Assembly (NCBI GenBank): GCA_964030785.1
Contig: OZ034976.1
Location: forward strand, 2,874,701 to 2,938,700
DNA: 64,000 bases
From: Siderastrea siderea
Lineage: Eukaryota > Cnidaria > Anthozoa > Scleractinia > Rhizangiidae
Direction: 5' to 3'
Part shown: positions 12,501 to 23,529 of the stretch, in pieces
Layout of the letters: each line of letters opens with the position of its first letter
How positions within the stretch are numbered: position 1 is the stretch's first letter
Notes under the pieces: generated by a model
The model's input: only the letters and a program-made list of their open reading frames with translations
The model's database searches: none
Told to the model about the DNA's origin: nothing
Program-made: the position numbers and the translations under genes

Positions 12501-12973
12501 AGAGTTTATTCAGCAACTACTTATGAAAAAAGTTATTGAAACCCCTGGTTGAAGGGGTATTTTTCACCGTTTCAGTATGTTGTAGTGGTTTAATTTGGCG
12601 TTAAAAAAAACATATTTCATTTAAATGCTAAGGCTGGAAAGGCTCCTTTAGAGTTCTCGAAACTGTTACCTGCTTTAAATTTAGCATCAAAACATGTTAT
12701 GCCGCACACCCTATGGAGAAAAAAACACTCCAACGCACGGACCGCAAGTTCCGCGTCAGTTTTGCGGATCGCCTCGAGCTAAAATGGCAATTACCCTATT
12801 GGAAACTGGCGCAGCTAAATCGTCGTCACCTTTGGTGAAACAGTAGAAAACTTAAGCAACCGTTAGAACGCTGATGTCTTTTCTGACTTTGCAGGCAGTA
12901 ACCTAAAGTCTGCTGTGTCTATTATTCATTGGCGCTATATTGTTTCCCTTGCCACAGATACGCGGAAACGCTT

Positions 12974-13027
12974 GTTTTGACGTCCATGCCTGACGTGACG
13001 ATCTCAGTCAAAACAGGACGTCAAAAG
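12974..13027. promoter_or_regulatory. Conserved TGACGT-rich cluster (candidate CRE/ATF sites)
   Basis: TTTTGACGTCC, TGACGTGACG and the inverted GGACGTCAAAA lie within 54 bases. The same block recurs in each duplicated unit (about 9820-9880, 16565-16615 and 20575-20635), always with a GCGGAAACG-like lead-in. TGACGT is the core of CREB/ATF sites. That it regulates the nearby exons is inference. Confidence 0.35.
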
Positions 13028-13084
13028 AAAAACTGATAGAAGTACCGGTAGCCACCCGATGTTACGTGCGGAACGTTTTGAGAA

Positions 13085-13250
13085 TGAGGTCAAACTCCTT
13101 TAAAGTGAGAACTCAAATGAAGTCTCTTGAACAATACTTTCCTGTAGTGCGATTTAGTATTCTGTACAAGGTATGGTCCGCATCATTTCAGTTCAGTCTA
13201 TGGGCAACTGAGATCTTGACGTGTAATAGTTCAAATAAATCTTTTATCCT
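13085..13250 (+). repeat. Coral-type minisatellite unit
   Basis: Contains the family words ACTCAAATGAAGTCTCTTGA, CAATACTTTCCTGTAGTG and TTCTGTACAAGGTATGGT. Translated, it gives a MKSLEQYFPVV peptide matching MKATEQYFPVALFIMLYKVV from the opposite-strand copy at 59113-59298, so the open frames here are repeat-derived and not genes. Confidence 0.8.
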
Positions 13251-14166
13251 ATAAACTATTATAGATCTTTATTGAAATATGAACCTACAGACATGCGTGT
13301 AAGCTTGCAAATACTAAATAGCGTAAGGATATATACTCACTAAAATGTGAAAAGTGGAATGCAAATTAAATTTCTAAACAAAGTTAAAAAGACATCTATT
13401 AATGAAACACCGCTTGAACCTTTCAGTCCTAGTTAACATGAGGCAAAACGTAATCGTGACCCCTGTCCCGCAGTCTCCTCTTACGCTTCATGGAGAGAAG
13501 ATCGTTCAAACAGCGCTTGTCAGTGGTCACCTTCTTTCACAGTTTCAAATCTCTTTCTCGAATCAAGTCGGCTACAGGTGTAAACTTAGCAGTATAGCCA
13601 TATTTTACCGCCGACACGCTTGCAAAACCTATCTATCTGAGAAAGGCATTTGGTATCATAGGTGCAGGCCAAGACTTCAATAGCAAACATTCACTCGCCG
13701 GTTTTATTCAGATAAATACAGGACAGTATTCGACGGTTTTTGTACTATATACAAGGCAATATTCCGTAAGTGAATTCTGCCTAGAATAAGGGTTCTTCCA
13801 GGAGCCCGGACGAAAATGATGATTCTGGCTAAACGGAGCCCTAGTGTAGAGCAATGGAGCCCTAGAGCCTGTCTTGGAGCCCTGGAGCCAGACTCGTACC
13901 CAGCTGCTTTTCTTGTCCCGGCGCTGTGGTTTATGGGTAGGATTTGATGACATCGCAGTGCATCAAGGCTTTGCGCGCATTGATTGCTTTGCCATATTCC
14001 AAGCCATATTCCAACGCGAAAAGGAATAAATAAGTGGCGACTGGGTATGAGTCTGCCCTGTTGCCCTGTATTTTTTAGCCCGGAGCCCTGGAGCCCTCAA
14101 CCCTTAAGGACCCTGATGAATAGCGGGAAATTGCCTACTTTTTCTTCCAGCTAATCCGTTTCTTGA

Positions 14167-14326
14167 AATAGCCCAATTTCGATATATTAAAATTCAACTT
14201 AAAACAATAAACTTCACTACGAGGCTTAGAGGAATATATAGGGATTTGTATGGGTTTATTCCCCTAAGCCTCGAAATGATGCCTATTGTTTAAGACTGAA
14301 TTTTAATATATCGAAATTGGGCTATT
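14167..14326. mobile_element. 160-bp palindromic MITE
   Basis: Inverted arms begin AATAGCCCAATTTCGATATA and are essentially perfect over about 30 bases, then imperfect to a short centre near 14245. The homologous site without the element occurs at about 16982-17000 (TTCTTGAA followed by TGCATGACAC), so an empty allele is present in the same window. The target duplication is at most 2-3 bases and ambiguous. Confidence 0.88.
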
Positions 14327-14600
14327 GTATGACACATCACTCTTTAGAACTGAGCAGCTGCCATTTCTCAGCGCCCCATTAAAAGTTTGTTCTTCAACGG
14401 GAAATGGCCTCAAAGAAATCCACACATTTAAGATTTGTAGTCTCAAAACAGCATTAGAACAAAAAGAAAACTCAACATGCGAAGGTGAAGGTTCAGTACT
14501 GATCATCGTCAAGATGCCAAAGCCCTGTGACAACAGAATTTGGCAACTCCCATCCCTGAACGCTGGAATGGAATTTCCCGGTGTGAGGCGCTTCATTTTG
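14327..14600. repeat. Unit flank shared with 16990-17270 and 21440-21710
   Basis: Words such as ACTCTTTAGA, GAACGCTGGAATGGA and GGCGCTTCATTTTGGAA are shared among the three sites. The 97- and 107-aa frames on either strand are not preserved between copies, so I treat this as duplicated intronic or intergenic DNA rather than a gene. Confidence 0.6.
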
Positions 14601-15315
14601 GAAATTCATAGACGAGATCACACTGCTCCACCACGTCCGAGTGCATGAACGTTGCAATTAATACCAATGTCCTATTCTTTCTAAGTCTATTTCATCTTTT
14701 TAGTTACTGAATGACACATCTAATTTTGAAAAGACACGTTCGACAGATAACTGTCATCGACAGTTTGCAAATGGCAATATACATGTACAGATTAAACTTG
14801 AATTTATAATAGCGCTTGTTCACAGTGAGATGTATAGTGATAAAGATGACAGTTGGACTGTCGAAAGTTGTTTTAAAAACGTAAATTACACGTCAGTTCT
14901 TTACTGACAATTACATTTGACGTTGAAAATTTGCTCACCCGCTTAAACGTTCTATCATTTGCCAACAAAAAGTTGTCATGATAGAATATTTACTCGTGTG
15001 CATGGGGCCTTACCGTTGAATCAAGCCGTATTCTGTATTCGAGAGGCCGTAAAGTCACTTGCTCTAGATTTATTTAGGGAAATTCTCAGATCATTCCGTG
15101 TGGTCTTACGGTATTTTTGCTTAAGGTCAATTCAACTCAAACTTCATGACACAATGGATCATTCGTCTCCCTTAAATAATTGTGGTTGAAGGTGCTGGTT
15201 GAGAGCTATTACTAGTGCGTAATTCTTAGAAAAATACTTACATAAACAACTACTAAAACTTAGCGTGATACCAATATCAAAAAATAAAAATAAAAAAAGA
15301 AAGAAGAATTTACAC

Positions 15316-15413
15316 CAAACCTCTCCTAAATTTCCCAGTCTTTTTGTTTGGGCGAGATTTTCATCAAATTCGTATTCTCTAAACTCGGTGATTTCGGGAT
15401 AATCGTTCTCCAT
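15316..15413 (-). CDS. Family B first exon, copy B1 (predicted)
   Basis: A 98-nt segment from an ATG to a donor TG|GTGTAAA: 32 codons plus two bases, encoding MENDYPEITEFREYEFDENL and then AQTKRLGNLGEV. It is acidic at the start and probably helical. Three homologues (18975-19072, 23432-23529, 25659-25756) have exactly the same length and the same end point. The 5' leader GACATTTGTTTC is also conserved with B2 and B3. It ends in phase 2, the phase in which the A exons begin; the nearest downstream partner is A2. No known domain. Confidence 0.6.
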
Positions 15414-15624
15414 TTCTTTTTTTCGCGGAAACAAATGTCCCTGGAGTCAACATCTTGTTAATAAACATGTTTTGTATGCCTGTATACCATCTGTTTGGGT
15501 TAGATAACAGGCGTAGAAGTTTAGTGATCGACGTTTTGATAACTTACAATGACAATCGATTATAAGTTTTAAAAAAAAGTTAGCGATAATTAACACATTA
15601 TTAAGCCAAACACGTTATCCTGAA

Positions 15625-15825
15625 TAACAAGCGTTTCCGTAGGGCTTTCCTCAGGTTTGGAGCACTTTTCGCTTTTTGAACGCGTGAAAATTGGGGCAGC
15701 GCAAAAAAGCCTCCCCTCCCCCTCCCCGCTCCTTCCATCAGTGTTGCGCTCGCCCCAATTTTCGCCCCGCCAAAAAGCGAAAAATGCCTCGAACGGGCGG
15801 AAAAACCTACGCAGGCTACAAACAC
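15625..15825. mobile_element. Foldback repeat, GC-rich arms
   Basis: Two imperfect inverted arms of about 70 bases share TTTTTCGCTTTTTG-like and GAAAATTGGGGC words, separated by a C/T-rich loop of about 50 bases. A half copy of one arm recurs at about 42797-42882 (GCGCTCGCCCCAATTTT), supporting a dispersed family. Targets and transposase are not identified. Confidence 0.6.
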
Positions 15826-15875
15826 GTTAGCTGGTGTGATTGGCCAATTAAAATTGTCTTCTCACTTTAACTTAC

Positions 15876-15981
15876 CACTGTTATCTGATAAATCTCCTTG
15901 GCTTTTTTAACAGCAGCAACCAACTTAAGCAAAAAGTCCGAACTTTGCTGATTTGAAAACTCAAGCGCCTTTCCAGTGTCG
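15876..15981 (-). CDS. Family A exon, copy A1 (predicted)
   Basis: A 106-nt predicted internal exon with a strong acceptor (tttcatttccttcag) and donor GTAAGTT; phase 2 in, phase 0 out. It encodes DTGKALEFSNQQSSDFLLKL followed by VAAVKKAKEIYQITV. Unlike A2 and A3, the ATG near the start is lost, so it needs an upstream exon. B2 (18975-19072) supplies the right phase, giving split codon AG|C (Ser). It lies only about 460 bases upstream of B1, so A1 and B1 belong to adjacent units. Function unknown. Confidence 0.6.
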
Positions 15982-16669
15982 CTGAAGGAAATGAAAACGG
16001 CCCGCGAAATGTTAAGAGTATCAACATTTTGACAAGACTTATTAGCTAATTATAAGTTTGAATAGATACGGAGACGTCCACTCGCAGGCTACCGTCAGCT
16101 GAAGTAAAAGGAGTATTTAAAGTGTTCGTTTAGTTACTGGAAAAGCAAGATTTTAAAATTTTTGAACAGGTTAGAAGCGGTATTTTCCACAGTTTCAGCA
16201 TCTTTTAGTAGTTTCAGTTGGCCTTTAAAAAACATATTTCATTTTTTAAAGTTTACTTCTTCTCTAATTAAGGAAAGTCTCCCCTGGTGTTCATGGCAAA
16301 TCTATCGGCGTCTTTAAATTTGGCATCAATTATATATAGCGTTATAAACTAATGAAGCTTACAGCTCCAAGCACGTCATCTTATTGTAAGAAAAACACTT
16401 AAATGCACGGCCAGAAAGATCCGATAAAGCGTTAGGGACTTTATACAAAGAGAACTTTGATGTCTTTAAAACTACATTCATTACTCTAAAGTCTATTGTT
16501 TCTACTGCTCTATTCAGTCGTTAGCGCTAGTTGATTTCCTTTGCCACAGATACGCCGAAACGCTTGTTTTGACGTCCAGGCCTGACGTGATGACCTCAAA
16601 ACGTGTCAAGAGAGAAACATAGGAGTACCGGTAGCTACCCGGCGTTACATCCGGAACTTTTTAAGAATG

Positions 16670-16800
16670 TGGTCACACTCCTTTGAAGTGAGAACTCAAA
16701 TGAAATCTGTTGAGCAATATTTTCCTGTAGTCTATTTATTATTGTGTACAAGGTGTGTCTTTTCTTTTGAATCTGTGGGCAACGGAGATCCTAAGTATGA
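16670..16800 (+). repeat. Minisatellite unit in C1
   Basis: Family words CACTCCTTTGAAGTGAGAAC, GAGCAATATTTTCCTGTAGT and TGTGTACAAGGTGTGT; the counterpart in C2 is at 20700-20790. Confidence 0.75.
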
Positions 16801-18136
16801 TCATTTAAATGACTCTTTTTGTCCTGTAAACATTTTATTCAAGCCAATCAGAGCTTGCTATTTCCATCCAGGTGGATACAGCGCGGTTTTCGAGGGTCTT
16901 TTCGATTGTATACAAAGCGATTCCGTTATTGAATCTGAGCGGTAAGTTGCAAGCATTCGATTCTCTGCTAACCAATCAGATTCTTGAAACTGCATGACAC
17001 ATTACTCTTTAGACGCAGCTGCTATTTCACAGCGCCATCTTGAAACTTATCTCTTCCACTGGAAATGGCCCACTCAACGGTGTTCATTTCCACATGCACG
17101 ATTTGTAGTCTCAAAAGAAAATGACAACTAAAGGGTCAAGATGAGACGGTGAAAATCTTCAAGGCGCACACAGCACTGTGAAAGCAGACATTTGGCTGGA
17201 ACGCTGGAATGGACTTTTCTCTGAGGCGTTTCATTTTGGAATTCGTAAACAGCTCAAACCCGTCACGCACAAATTTGTCATTAACACCGATGTTCTATTC
17301 TAACTGAAAGACACGTTCAAGTTTGAAAAGACGTTTTTTCATTGTCAGTTTACAAAAGGCAAAATTCAAATTTAATAAGTTTAATATTTAGTTGACAATG
17401 AGAAATGAAGAGTTTATAAGTAACAATATACAAGTTAAAGTTGAATAGATGATAGCTTTAGTTGACAATGAGAAATACTAATGAAGATGAAAGCTGAACG
17501 TGTCATTAATACCGATGTTCTATTCTAACTGAAAGACACATTCAAGTTTGAAAAGACATTTTTTCATCGTCAGTTTACAAGTGGCAAAATTCAAATTTAA
17601 GTTTATAATAATTAGTTGACAAGGAGAAATGAAAAGTATACAAGTAACAATAAATTATTAAAGTGGAATAGATGATAGCTTTAGTTGAAAATGAGAAATA
17701 CTAACAATGATGAAAGCTGAACTGTCAAAACGTCTTCAAGAACCCTGTCGATTTTACTTTAAAATATAATTACACATCTGCTGCTGTCACGACCGTGTTG
17801 TTACTGTCAAAGCCTTGCATGGCCTTTTTTGAGGCGACATTGTACGGTCTTTTAATAAACGCTTAAACTGAATTCAACTTCTTCTGAATGTAGTCTGTCT
17901 ATTGCGACTAAGGTATTTGTAGGTAAGGGTAGTTTTCACCGGAATTTTTGTTTTAAGATGATAGCACTGGTTATTCAGTGTTTTCCGGCTTTGGAATAAC
18001 GGAGAAAATTTCGATCGAAATTAAAAGTATTTTAGTAAGACTCGCCTTAAGGCTACGTCCAGTGTATTTCAAATAATAGCAGTTTAAAATTTCTCATGAA
18101 ATATTCAATTCGCCATTGCTCCATAGAAACCCCAGT

Positions 18137-18362
18137 ATTAAGTACTTTTAAGATGGTTCTAACTTTTGATTCTGTGGATGAAAACTTAGTGTGACTATTC
18201 AAATGAAGGCTACTTAACATAACTTTCCTGCGAACTTTCCTGCGGTGCCGTTCGTTATGCTGTACACGATTATTCTATAACCTTTTTATTCTGTGCGTAA
18301 ACTCCGTTAGTCGTACCATTCAAAGGAGGGCCTTCAAATGAACGCTATCCAACAGTACTTCC
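18137..18362 (+). repeat. Minisatellite, about two units, in C1
   Basis: Repeats TTCTAACTTTTGATTCTGTG, ACCATTCAAA, ACTTTCCTGCG and ATGCTGTACACGATTATTCT. Matched at 22594-22809 in C2. Same family as the minus-strand arrays at 59.1 and 62.6 kb. Confidence 0.8.
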
Positions 18363-18974
18363 TCAAACGAAGCTGGGATTCCGTCCTGGCTTTGAAAAGT
18401 GTGGTCTCTTGCGGGTGAAAAAGACTGAGGGTTTAACAAATCGAAATACCTGAGATTCTTTGAAGAGCTCTTTTCTGGTTAAAAGCAATTTCTGCAGTGC
18501 TGCAGTATGTGGCAGAGGAAGTTTACAAGAGCGCCTTATTGCGCTTTCCCGAAATCGGGCCACGTACCCTATACCCCAAGCGCAATCTGGTGTAGGGTGG
18601 CTTTATTGTTAAGGCCACACCGACTGAAAGCTGATGCTTTGACAACAGAACGTTCACACTATGCCTATCTCTAAGTCTGTATGGTTTTCTATACGAGGAG
18701 AATAACTAACTGGCGCAGTGATCCAAGATCATCACGGTTTTCTTTAAAGTATGCTTTGATCGTTCTGTGTTTTATGCTCACGGTATTTTCGCACAAGGCT
18801 AATTTAACACAATCTTTTCATTCGAAAATTTTTGGCCTTCTTCAGTTTAAATAATTGTGGGTGAAGTTGTCGGTTAAGAGCCATTGTTAGTGCTTCCTCA
18901 TAACAACTTAAACAATTGTTAAAACTTAACATGTTATTAATATTACAAAATAAAAAGAGAACAAGAATTTACAC

Positions 18975-19072
18975 CTAACCTCTCTCAAATTTTCCAGTCT
19001 TTCTATCAGGGCCAAATCTTGGCCTTCGTTTATTTCTCTTGCCTCTGAGATTTCAAGATAATCGGTCTCCAT
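18975..19072 (-). CDS. Family B first exon, copy B2 (predicted)
   Basis: 98 nt, ATG to donor AG|GTGTAAA, encoding METDYLEISEAREINEGQDL and then ALIERLENLREV. Downstream in the same direction the first A exon is A1 (15876-15981); joining them gives a continuous frame. The leader GGGACATTTGTTTCGCCG is shared with B3. It lies in the tandem copy C1 and differs from B3 at only two residues (Q18E and E24G by eye). No recognised domain. Confidence 0.6.
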
Positions 19073-20342
19073 TTTGTTCGGCGAAACAAATGTCCCAAAC
19101 TGTTAACAACTTCTTATTGAATACGTTTTGTTTGGCTATACTTGTACCTTCTGTTTAGCTAGGACAGCAGGTGTAAAAGTTTAATAATCGACGTTTAGGT
19201 AAATAACAATGATAAGTATTAAACAAAAAATTAGGCGACGCACGATATATTTTTGCAGCACCTATCTTCCATTATTTTCAACTAAATCGAGACTAAGAAA
19301 CACCTAACAGATAAAACACGTATTGACTGAGATATGATAATAACAGCCAGGACTTAGAAAGAAGCATTCCGTTTGTCGCTGAGATGGATTCTGACGTGAA
19401 TTTCAATGACCTTCGGTTCACTGAACGTGTTCCCGTATGCCTCCCACGCAGTCTATAAACAGCTGCTTGTGATAATAATAAAATGCGAATTACTTTTGAA
19501 TAAAAGACCTTGTTTTACAAGAATATATTAAAACTGTGATAGGTATGAAAACGTGTCACGCTGTGTGTCAACAATGGACGACGTTTGTTTCTATGTTTCA
19601 TACATTTGTTTGTTTTGTGCTCATGAGTATCTTTTAACCCTTTAAGCCCCGATATCGACACACATGTTCTCCTTACTGTTCTCTCTATATTTCTTATGGT
19701 GCTAGTTGGGAGAATTTGCTCCAAACCGGCAATTTTCCGTTATTTGGTGATTATTTCCTTTATTCTTATGACCTGCATGTTTGAACAAAGTGATTTTGTG
19801 AGAAGAAATTAGATGCTGTCTTCCACGAAGATATAGCTAGTGGTACTAAAGTACTATATCACACAGTTGCTAGCTGGTTTAGCACAGACTGGGGTTGCAT
19901 TCGTAATGAATCGAAGAAGTCTTATTTTGTGTAGGCTAATTATTCCGGCTTTATCTATCAAGGTGGTTACCGTAGCTATTCTGCTGGTGCTTTATAAGGC
20001 TAAGGTTATTATTACAGTATAGGAAAAGTACGCAGATTCATAAATGTTTCCGGATCAGTTATCGAATCTTGAGTGTTCGGATTCGTGGAGTGTTTACATT
20101 TCAGGTATTCAGTTTCCTAAGAGTGTTACAGCGATCGCTTCGCAGAGCAATCGTAGACGGCTGTAGATTAAATGAAACTACCCTGCTGGAATAGACCGTT
20201 CATATTTTTTCCATAGACTGCGAGTAGTCTCTAATTTTGGCGATTATGATTGTGGGGCGGGCAAAATACACACACACGCGTGTCTATTTCCACTGAGGAA
20301 GAACAAAAGGCGAGAACTGGACTAATAAAGACCGGGCAAACT

Positions 20343-20540
20343 CAATCGAACGTTCGGAAATCGATATCAATCCATGGATTGGGTTTCATTGAATTCGGCA
20401 ATCGAAGGAAATCGAACACCGAACTTTGTGTGAGTTCGATTTCCAAACGAACTCACTCGAAGAAATCGAACCCAATCGAACTCGATCCATTGGATTGTGT
20501 TCGATTGAGTTCGATTGAAATTCAGTTCGATTGGGTTCGA
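20343..20540. repeat. AATCGAAC/GTTCGATT-rich junction repeat
   Basis: About 200 bases built from the inverted pair AATCGAAC and GTTCGATT, with longer inverted arms (GAAATCGAACCCAATCGAAC on the left, GTTCGATTGGGTTCGATTTC on the right). It sits exactly at the junction between C1 and C2 and is absent from the outer ends, so it may have taken part in, or been inserted after, the duplication. Confidence 0.75.
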
Positions 20541-20792
20541 TTTCCTTTGCCACAGATTCGCTGAAACGTTTGTCTTGACTCCCAGGCCTGACGTGATGAC
20601 CTCAAACAGTCTGCTCAAAACGCGTCAAGAGAAAAACATAAGAGTACCTCGCGTACCGGTAGATACCCGGCGTTACATCCGAAACTTTTTAAGAATGTGG
20701 TCACACTCCTTTGAAGTGAGAACTCAAGTGAAATCCGTTGAGCAATATTTTCCTGTAGTGTATTTATTGTTGTGTACAAGGTGTGTCCTATC

Positions 20793-21116
20793 ACACAGCG
20801 GTCAAACGCACGATGCGTGCGTAGTTCCCGGCCGCCATAATTTTACAAAGGAAAATACAGACAAATGTCGAAAGTTTCATTTTAGCCACAAAACTTAACA
20901 CCGTTTCTGAACACTTAAGCTTTTTACTTCGAGCATGTGTTCAGAATGAAGTAACTGGTATCCACAAGTTTTATCGGGGGGAAATTTGCTTTATCGGGAC
21001 ATTTTATGCATCGTTTTCATACGAACTTCGCGCTCGTATGAGTCCGGAACTGATTCAAACTTCAAGGCTCTGAAAGACCGGAAGTGACGTAGCTTTTCGC
21101 GTTTGACCGCTGTGAA
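20793..21116. mobile_element. 324-bp nonautonomous DNA transposon in C2 only
   Basis: Perfect 16-bp terminal inverted repeats CACAGCGGTCAAACGC (20794-20809; inverted at 21099-21114). A 10-bp target duplication GTGTCCTATC flanks it (20783-20792 and 21117-21126). The sister duplication copy C1 has the uninterrupted site at about 16755-16775. No transposase frame. A 9-11 bp target duplication suggests a Mutator-like mobiliser; this is inference. Confidence 0.95.
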
Positions 21117-22593
21117 GTGTCCTATCTTTGGAGTCTGTGGGTGTCGTGATATCGCTTAGTTTCCGGTTCCGGCCTGCGGCAATCATATTAGTAGTGCCCA
21201 GGCCACATCATGAGACACATGGATTGGCATTTGGAGATCCTGAAGTATGATCATTTAAATAACACTTTCTGTCATCTAAACATTTTATTCAAGCCAATCA
21301 GAGCTTACTATTTCCATCCAGGTGGATACAGCGCGGTTTTCGAGGGTTTTTCGATTGTATACAAAGCGATTCTATAAGTGAATCTTAGCAGTAAGTTGCG
21401 AGCATTCTATTCTCAGCTAATCAATCAGATTCTTGAAACTGCATGACACATTACTCTTTAGACGCAGCTGCTATTTCACAGCGCCATCTTGAAACTTATC
21501 TCTTCAACTGGAAATGGCCTACTCAACGGTGTTCATTTCCACATGCACGATTTGTAGTCTCAAAAGAAAATGACAACTAAAGGGTCAAGATGAGACGGTG
21601 AAAATCTTCAAGGCGCACATAGCACTGTGAAAGCAGACATTTGGCTGGAACGCTGGAATGGACTTTTCTCTGAGGCGTTTCATTTTGGAATTCGTAAACA
21701 GCTCAAACCCGTCACGCACAAAATTTGTCATTAACACCGATGTTCTATTCTAACTGAAAGACACGTTCAAGTTTGAAAAGACGTTTTTTCATTGTCAGTT
21801 TACAGGAGGCAAAATTCAAATTTAATGAGTTTAATATTTAGTTGACAATGAGAAATGAAAAGTTTATAGGTAACAATATACAAGTTAAAGTTGAATAGAT
21901 GATAGCTTTAGTTGACAATGAGAAATACTAATGAAGATGAAAGCTGAACGTGTCATTAATACCGATGTTCTATTCTAACTGAAAGACACATTCAAGTCTG
22001 AAAAGACATATTTTTTCATCGTCAGTTTACAAGTGGCAAAATTCAAATTTAAGTTTATAATAATTAGTTGACAATGAGAAATGAAAAGTATACAAGTAAC
22101 AATAAATTATTAAAGTTGAATAGATGATAGCTTTCGTTGAAAATAAGAAATACTAATGAAGATGAAAGCTGAACTGTCAAAACGTCTTTTAGCCTGTCGT
22201 TTTTACTTTAAAATATAATTACACATCTGCTGCTGTCACGACCGTGTTGTTACTGTCAATTCTTGCATGGCCTTTTTTGAGGCGACATTGTACGGTCTTT
22301 TAATAAACGCTTAAACTGAATTCAACTTCTTCTAAATTTAGTCTGTCTATTGCGACTAAGGTATTTGTAGGTAAGGGTAGTTTTCACCGGAATGTTTGTT
22401 TTAAGATGATAGCACTGGTTATTCAGTGTTTTCCGGCTTTGGAATAACGGAGAAAATTTCGATCAAAATTAAAAGTATTTTAGTAAGACTCGCCTTAAGG
22501 CTACGTCCAGTGTATTTCAAATAATAGCAGTTTAAAATTTCTCATGAAATATTCAATTCGCCATTGCTCCATAGAAATCCCAGTATTAAGTAC

Positions 22594-22809
22594 TTTTAAG
22601 ATGGTTCTAACTTTTGATTCTGTGGATGAAAACTTAGTGTGACCATTCAAATGAAAGCTACTGAACATAACTTTCCTGCGAACTTTCCTGCGGCGCCGTT
22701 CGTTATGCTGTACACGATTATTCTATAACCTTTTTATTCTGTGCGTAAACTCCGTTAGTCTTACCATTCAAAGGAGGGCCTTCAAATGAAAGCTATCGAA
22801 CAGTACTTC
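22594..22809 (+). repeat. Minisatellite, about two units, in C2
   Basis: Duplicate of the array at 18137-18362, with ATTCAAATGAAAGCTACTGA and ACTTTCCTGCGGCGCCG variants. Confidence 0.8.
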
Positions 22810-23431
22810 CTCAAACGAAGCTGGGATTCCGTCCTGGTTTTGATAAGTGTGGTCTCTTGCGGGTGAAAAAGACTGAGGGTTTAATAAATCGAAATACCTG
22901 AGATTCTTTGAAGAGCTCTTTTCTGGTTAAAAGCAATTTCTGCAGTGCTGCGGTATGTGGCAGAGGAAGTATACGAGAGCGCCTTATTGCGCTTTCCCGA
23001 AATCGGGCCACTTACCCTATAACTTAAGCGCAATCCGGTGCAGGGTGGCTTTATTGTTAAGGCCACACCGACTGAAAGCTGATGCTTTGACAACAGAACG
23101 TTCACACTATGCCTATCTCTAAGTCTGTATGGTTTTCTATATGAGGAGAATAACTGGCGCAGTGATCCAAGATCATCACGGTTTTCTTTATAGTATGCTC
23201 TGATCGTTCTGTGTTTTATGCTCACGGTATTTTCGCACAAGGCTAATTTAACACAATCTTTATGACACAATCGATCATTCGAAAATTTTTGGTCTTCTTC
23301 AGTTTAAATAATTGTGGGTGAAGTTGTCGGTTAAGAGCCATTGTTAGTGCTTATTTATAACAACTTAAACAATTGTTAAAACTTAACATGTTATTAATAT
23401 TACAAAATAAAAAGAGAACAAGAATTTACAC

Positions 23432-23529
23432 CTAACCTCTCTCAAATTTTCCAGTCTTCCTATCAGGGCCAAATCTTCGCCTTCGTTTATTTCTCTTGCC
23501 TCTGAGATTTCAAGATAATCTGTCTCCAT
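23432..23529 (-). CDS. Family B first exon, copy B3 (predicted)
   Basis: 98 nt, ATG to donor AG|GTGTAAA, encoding METDYLEISEAREINEGEDL and then ALIGRLENLREV. It was made from B2 (or the reverse) by the C1/C2 tandem duplication. The duplicated segment did not include an A exon, so if spliced it must skip over B2 to reach A1, or it is a dead copy. The leader and donor are intact. Confidence 0.55.

Larger units (their letters stand above)
16533..20335. repeat. Tandem segmental duplication, copy C1
   Basis: About 3.8 kb matching 20539-24665 nearly base for base. The offset is 4006 bases at the left end and 4457 at the right; the difference is explained by a 324-bp transposon with its target duplication and a second insertion of about 100 bases in C2. 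A 69-aa translation at 19515-19724 is identical in C2, which points to recent duplication or gene conversion. It holds exon B2 and several minisatellite units. Confidence 0.95.

Noticed and set aside
14303..14648. Overlapping 97- and 107-aa frames on both strands
   Set aside because: The homologous segments at 17.0 and 21.5 kb do not keep either frame, so there is no sign of coding constraint.
22881..23270. 129-aa minus-strand frame downstream of B3
   Set aside because: The C1 copy has a four-base duplication that breaks it, despite near identity elsewhere.
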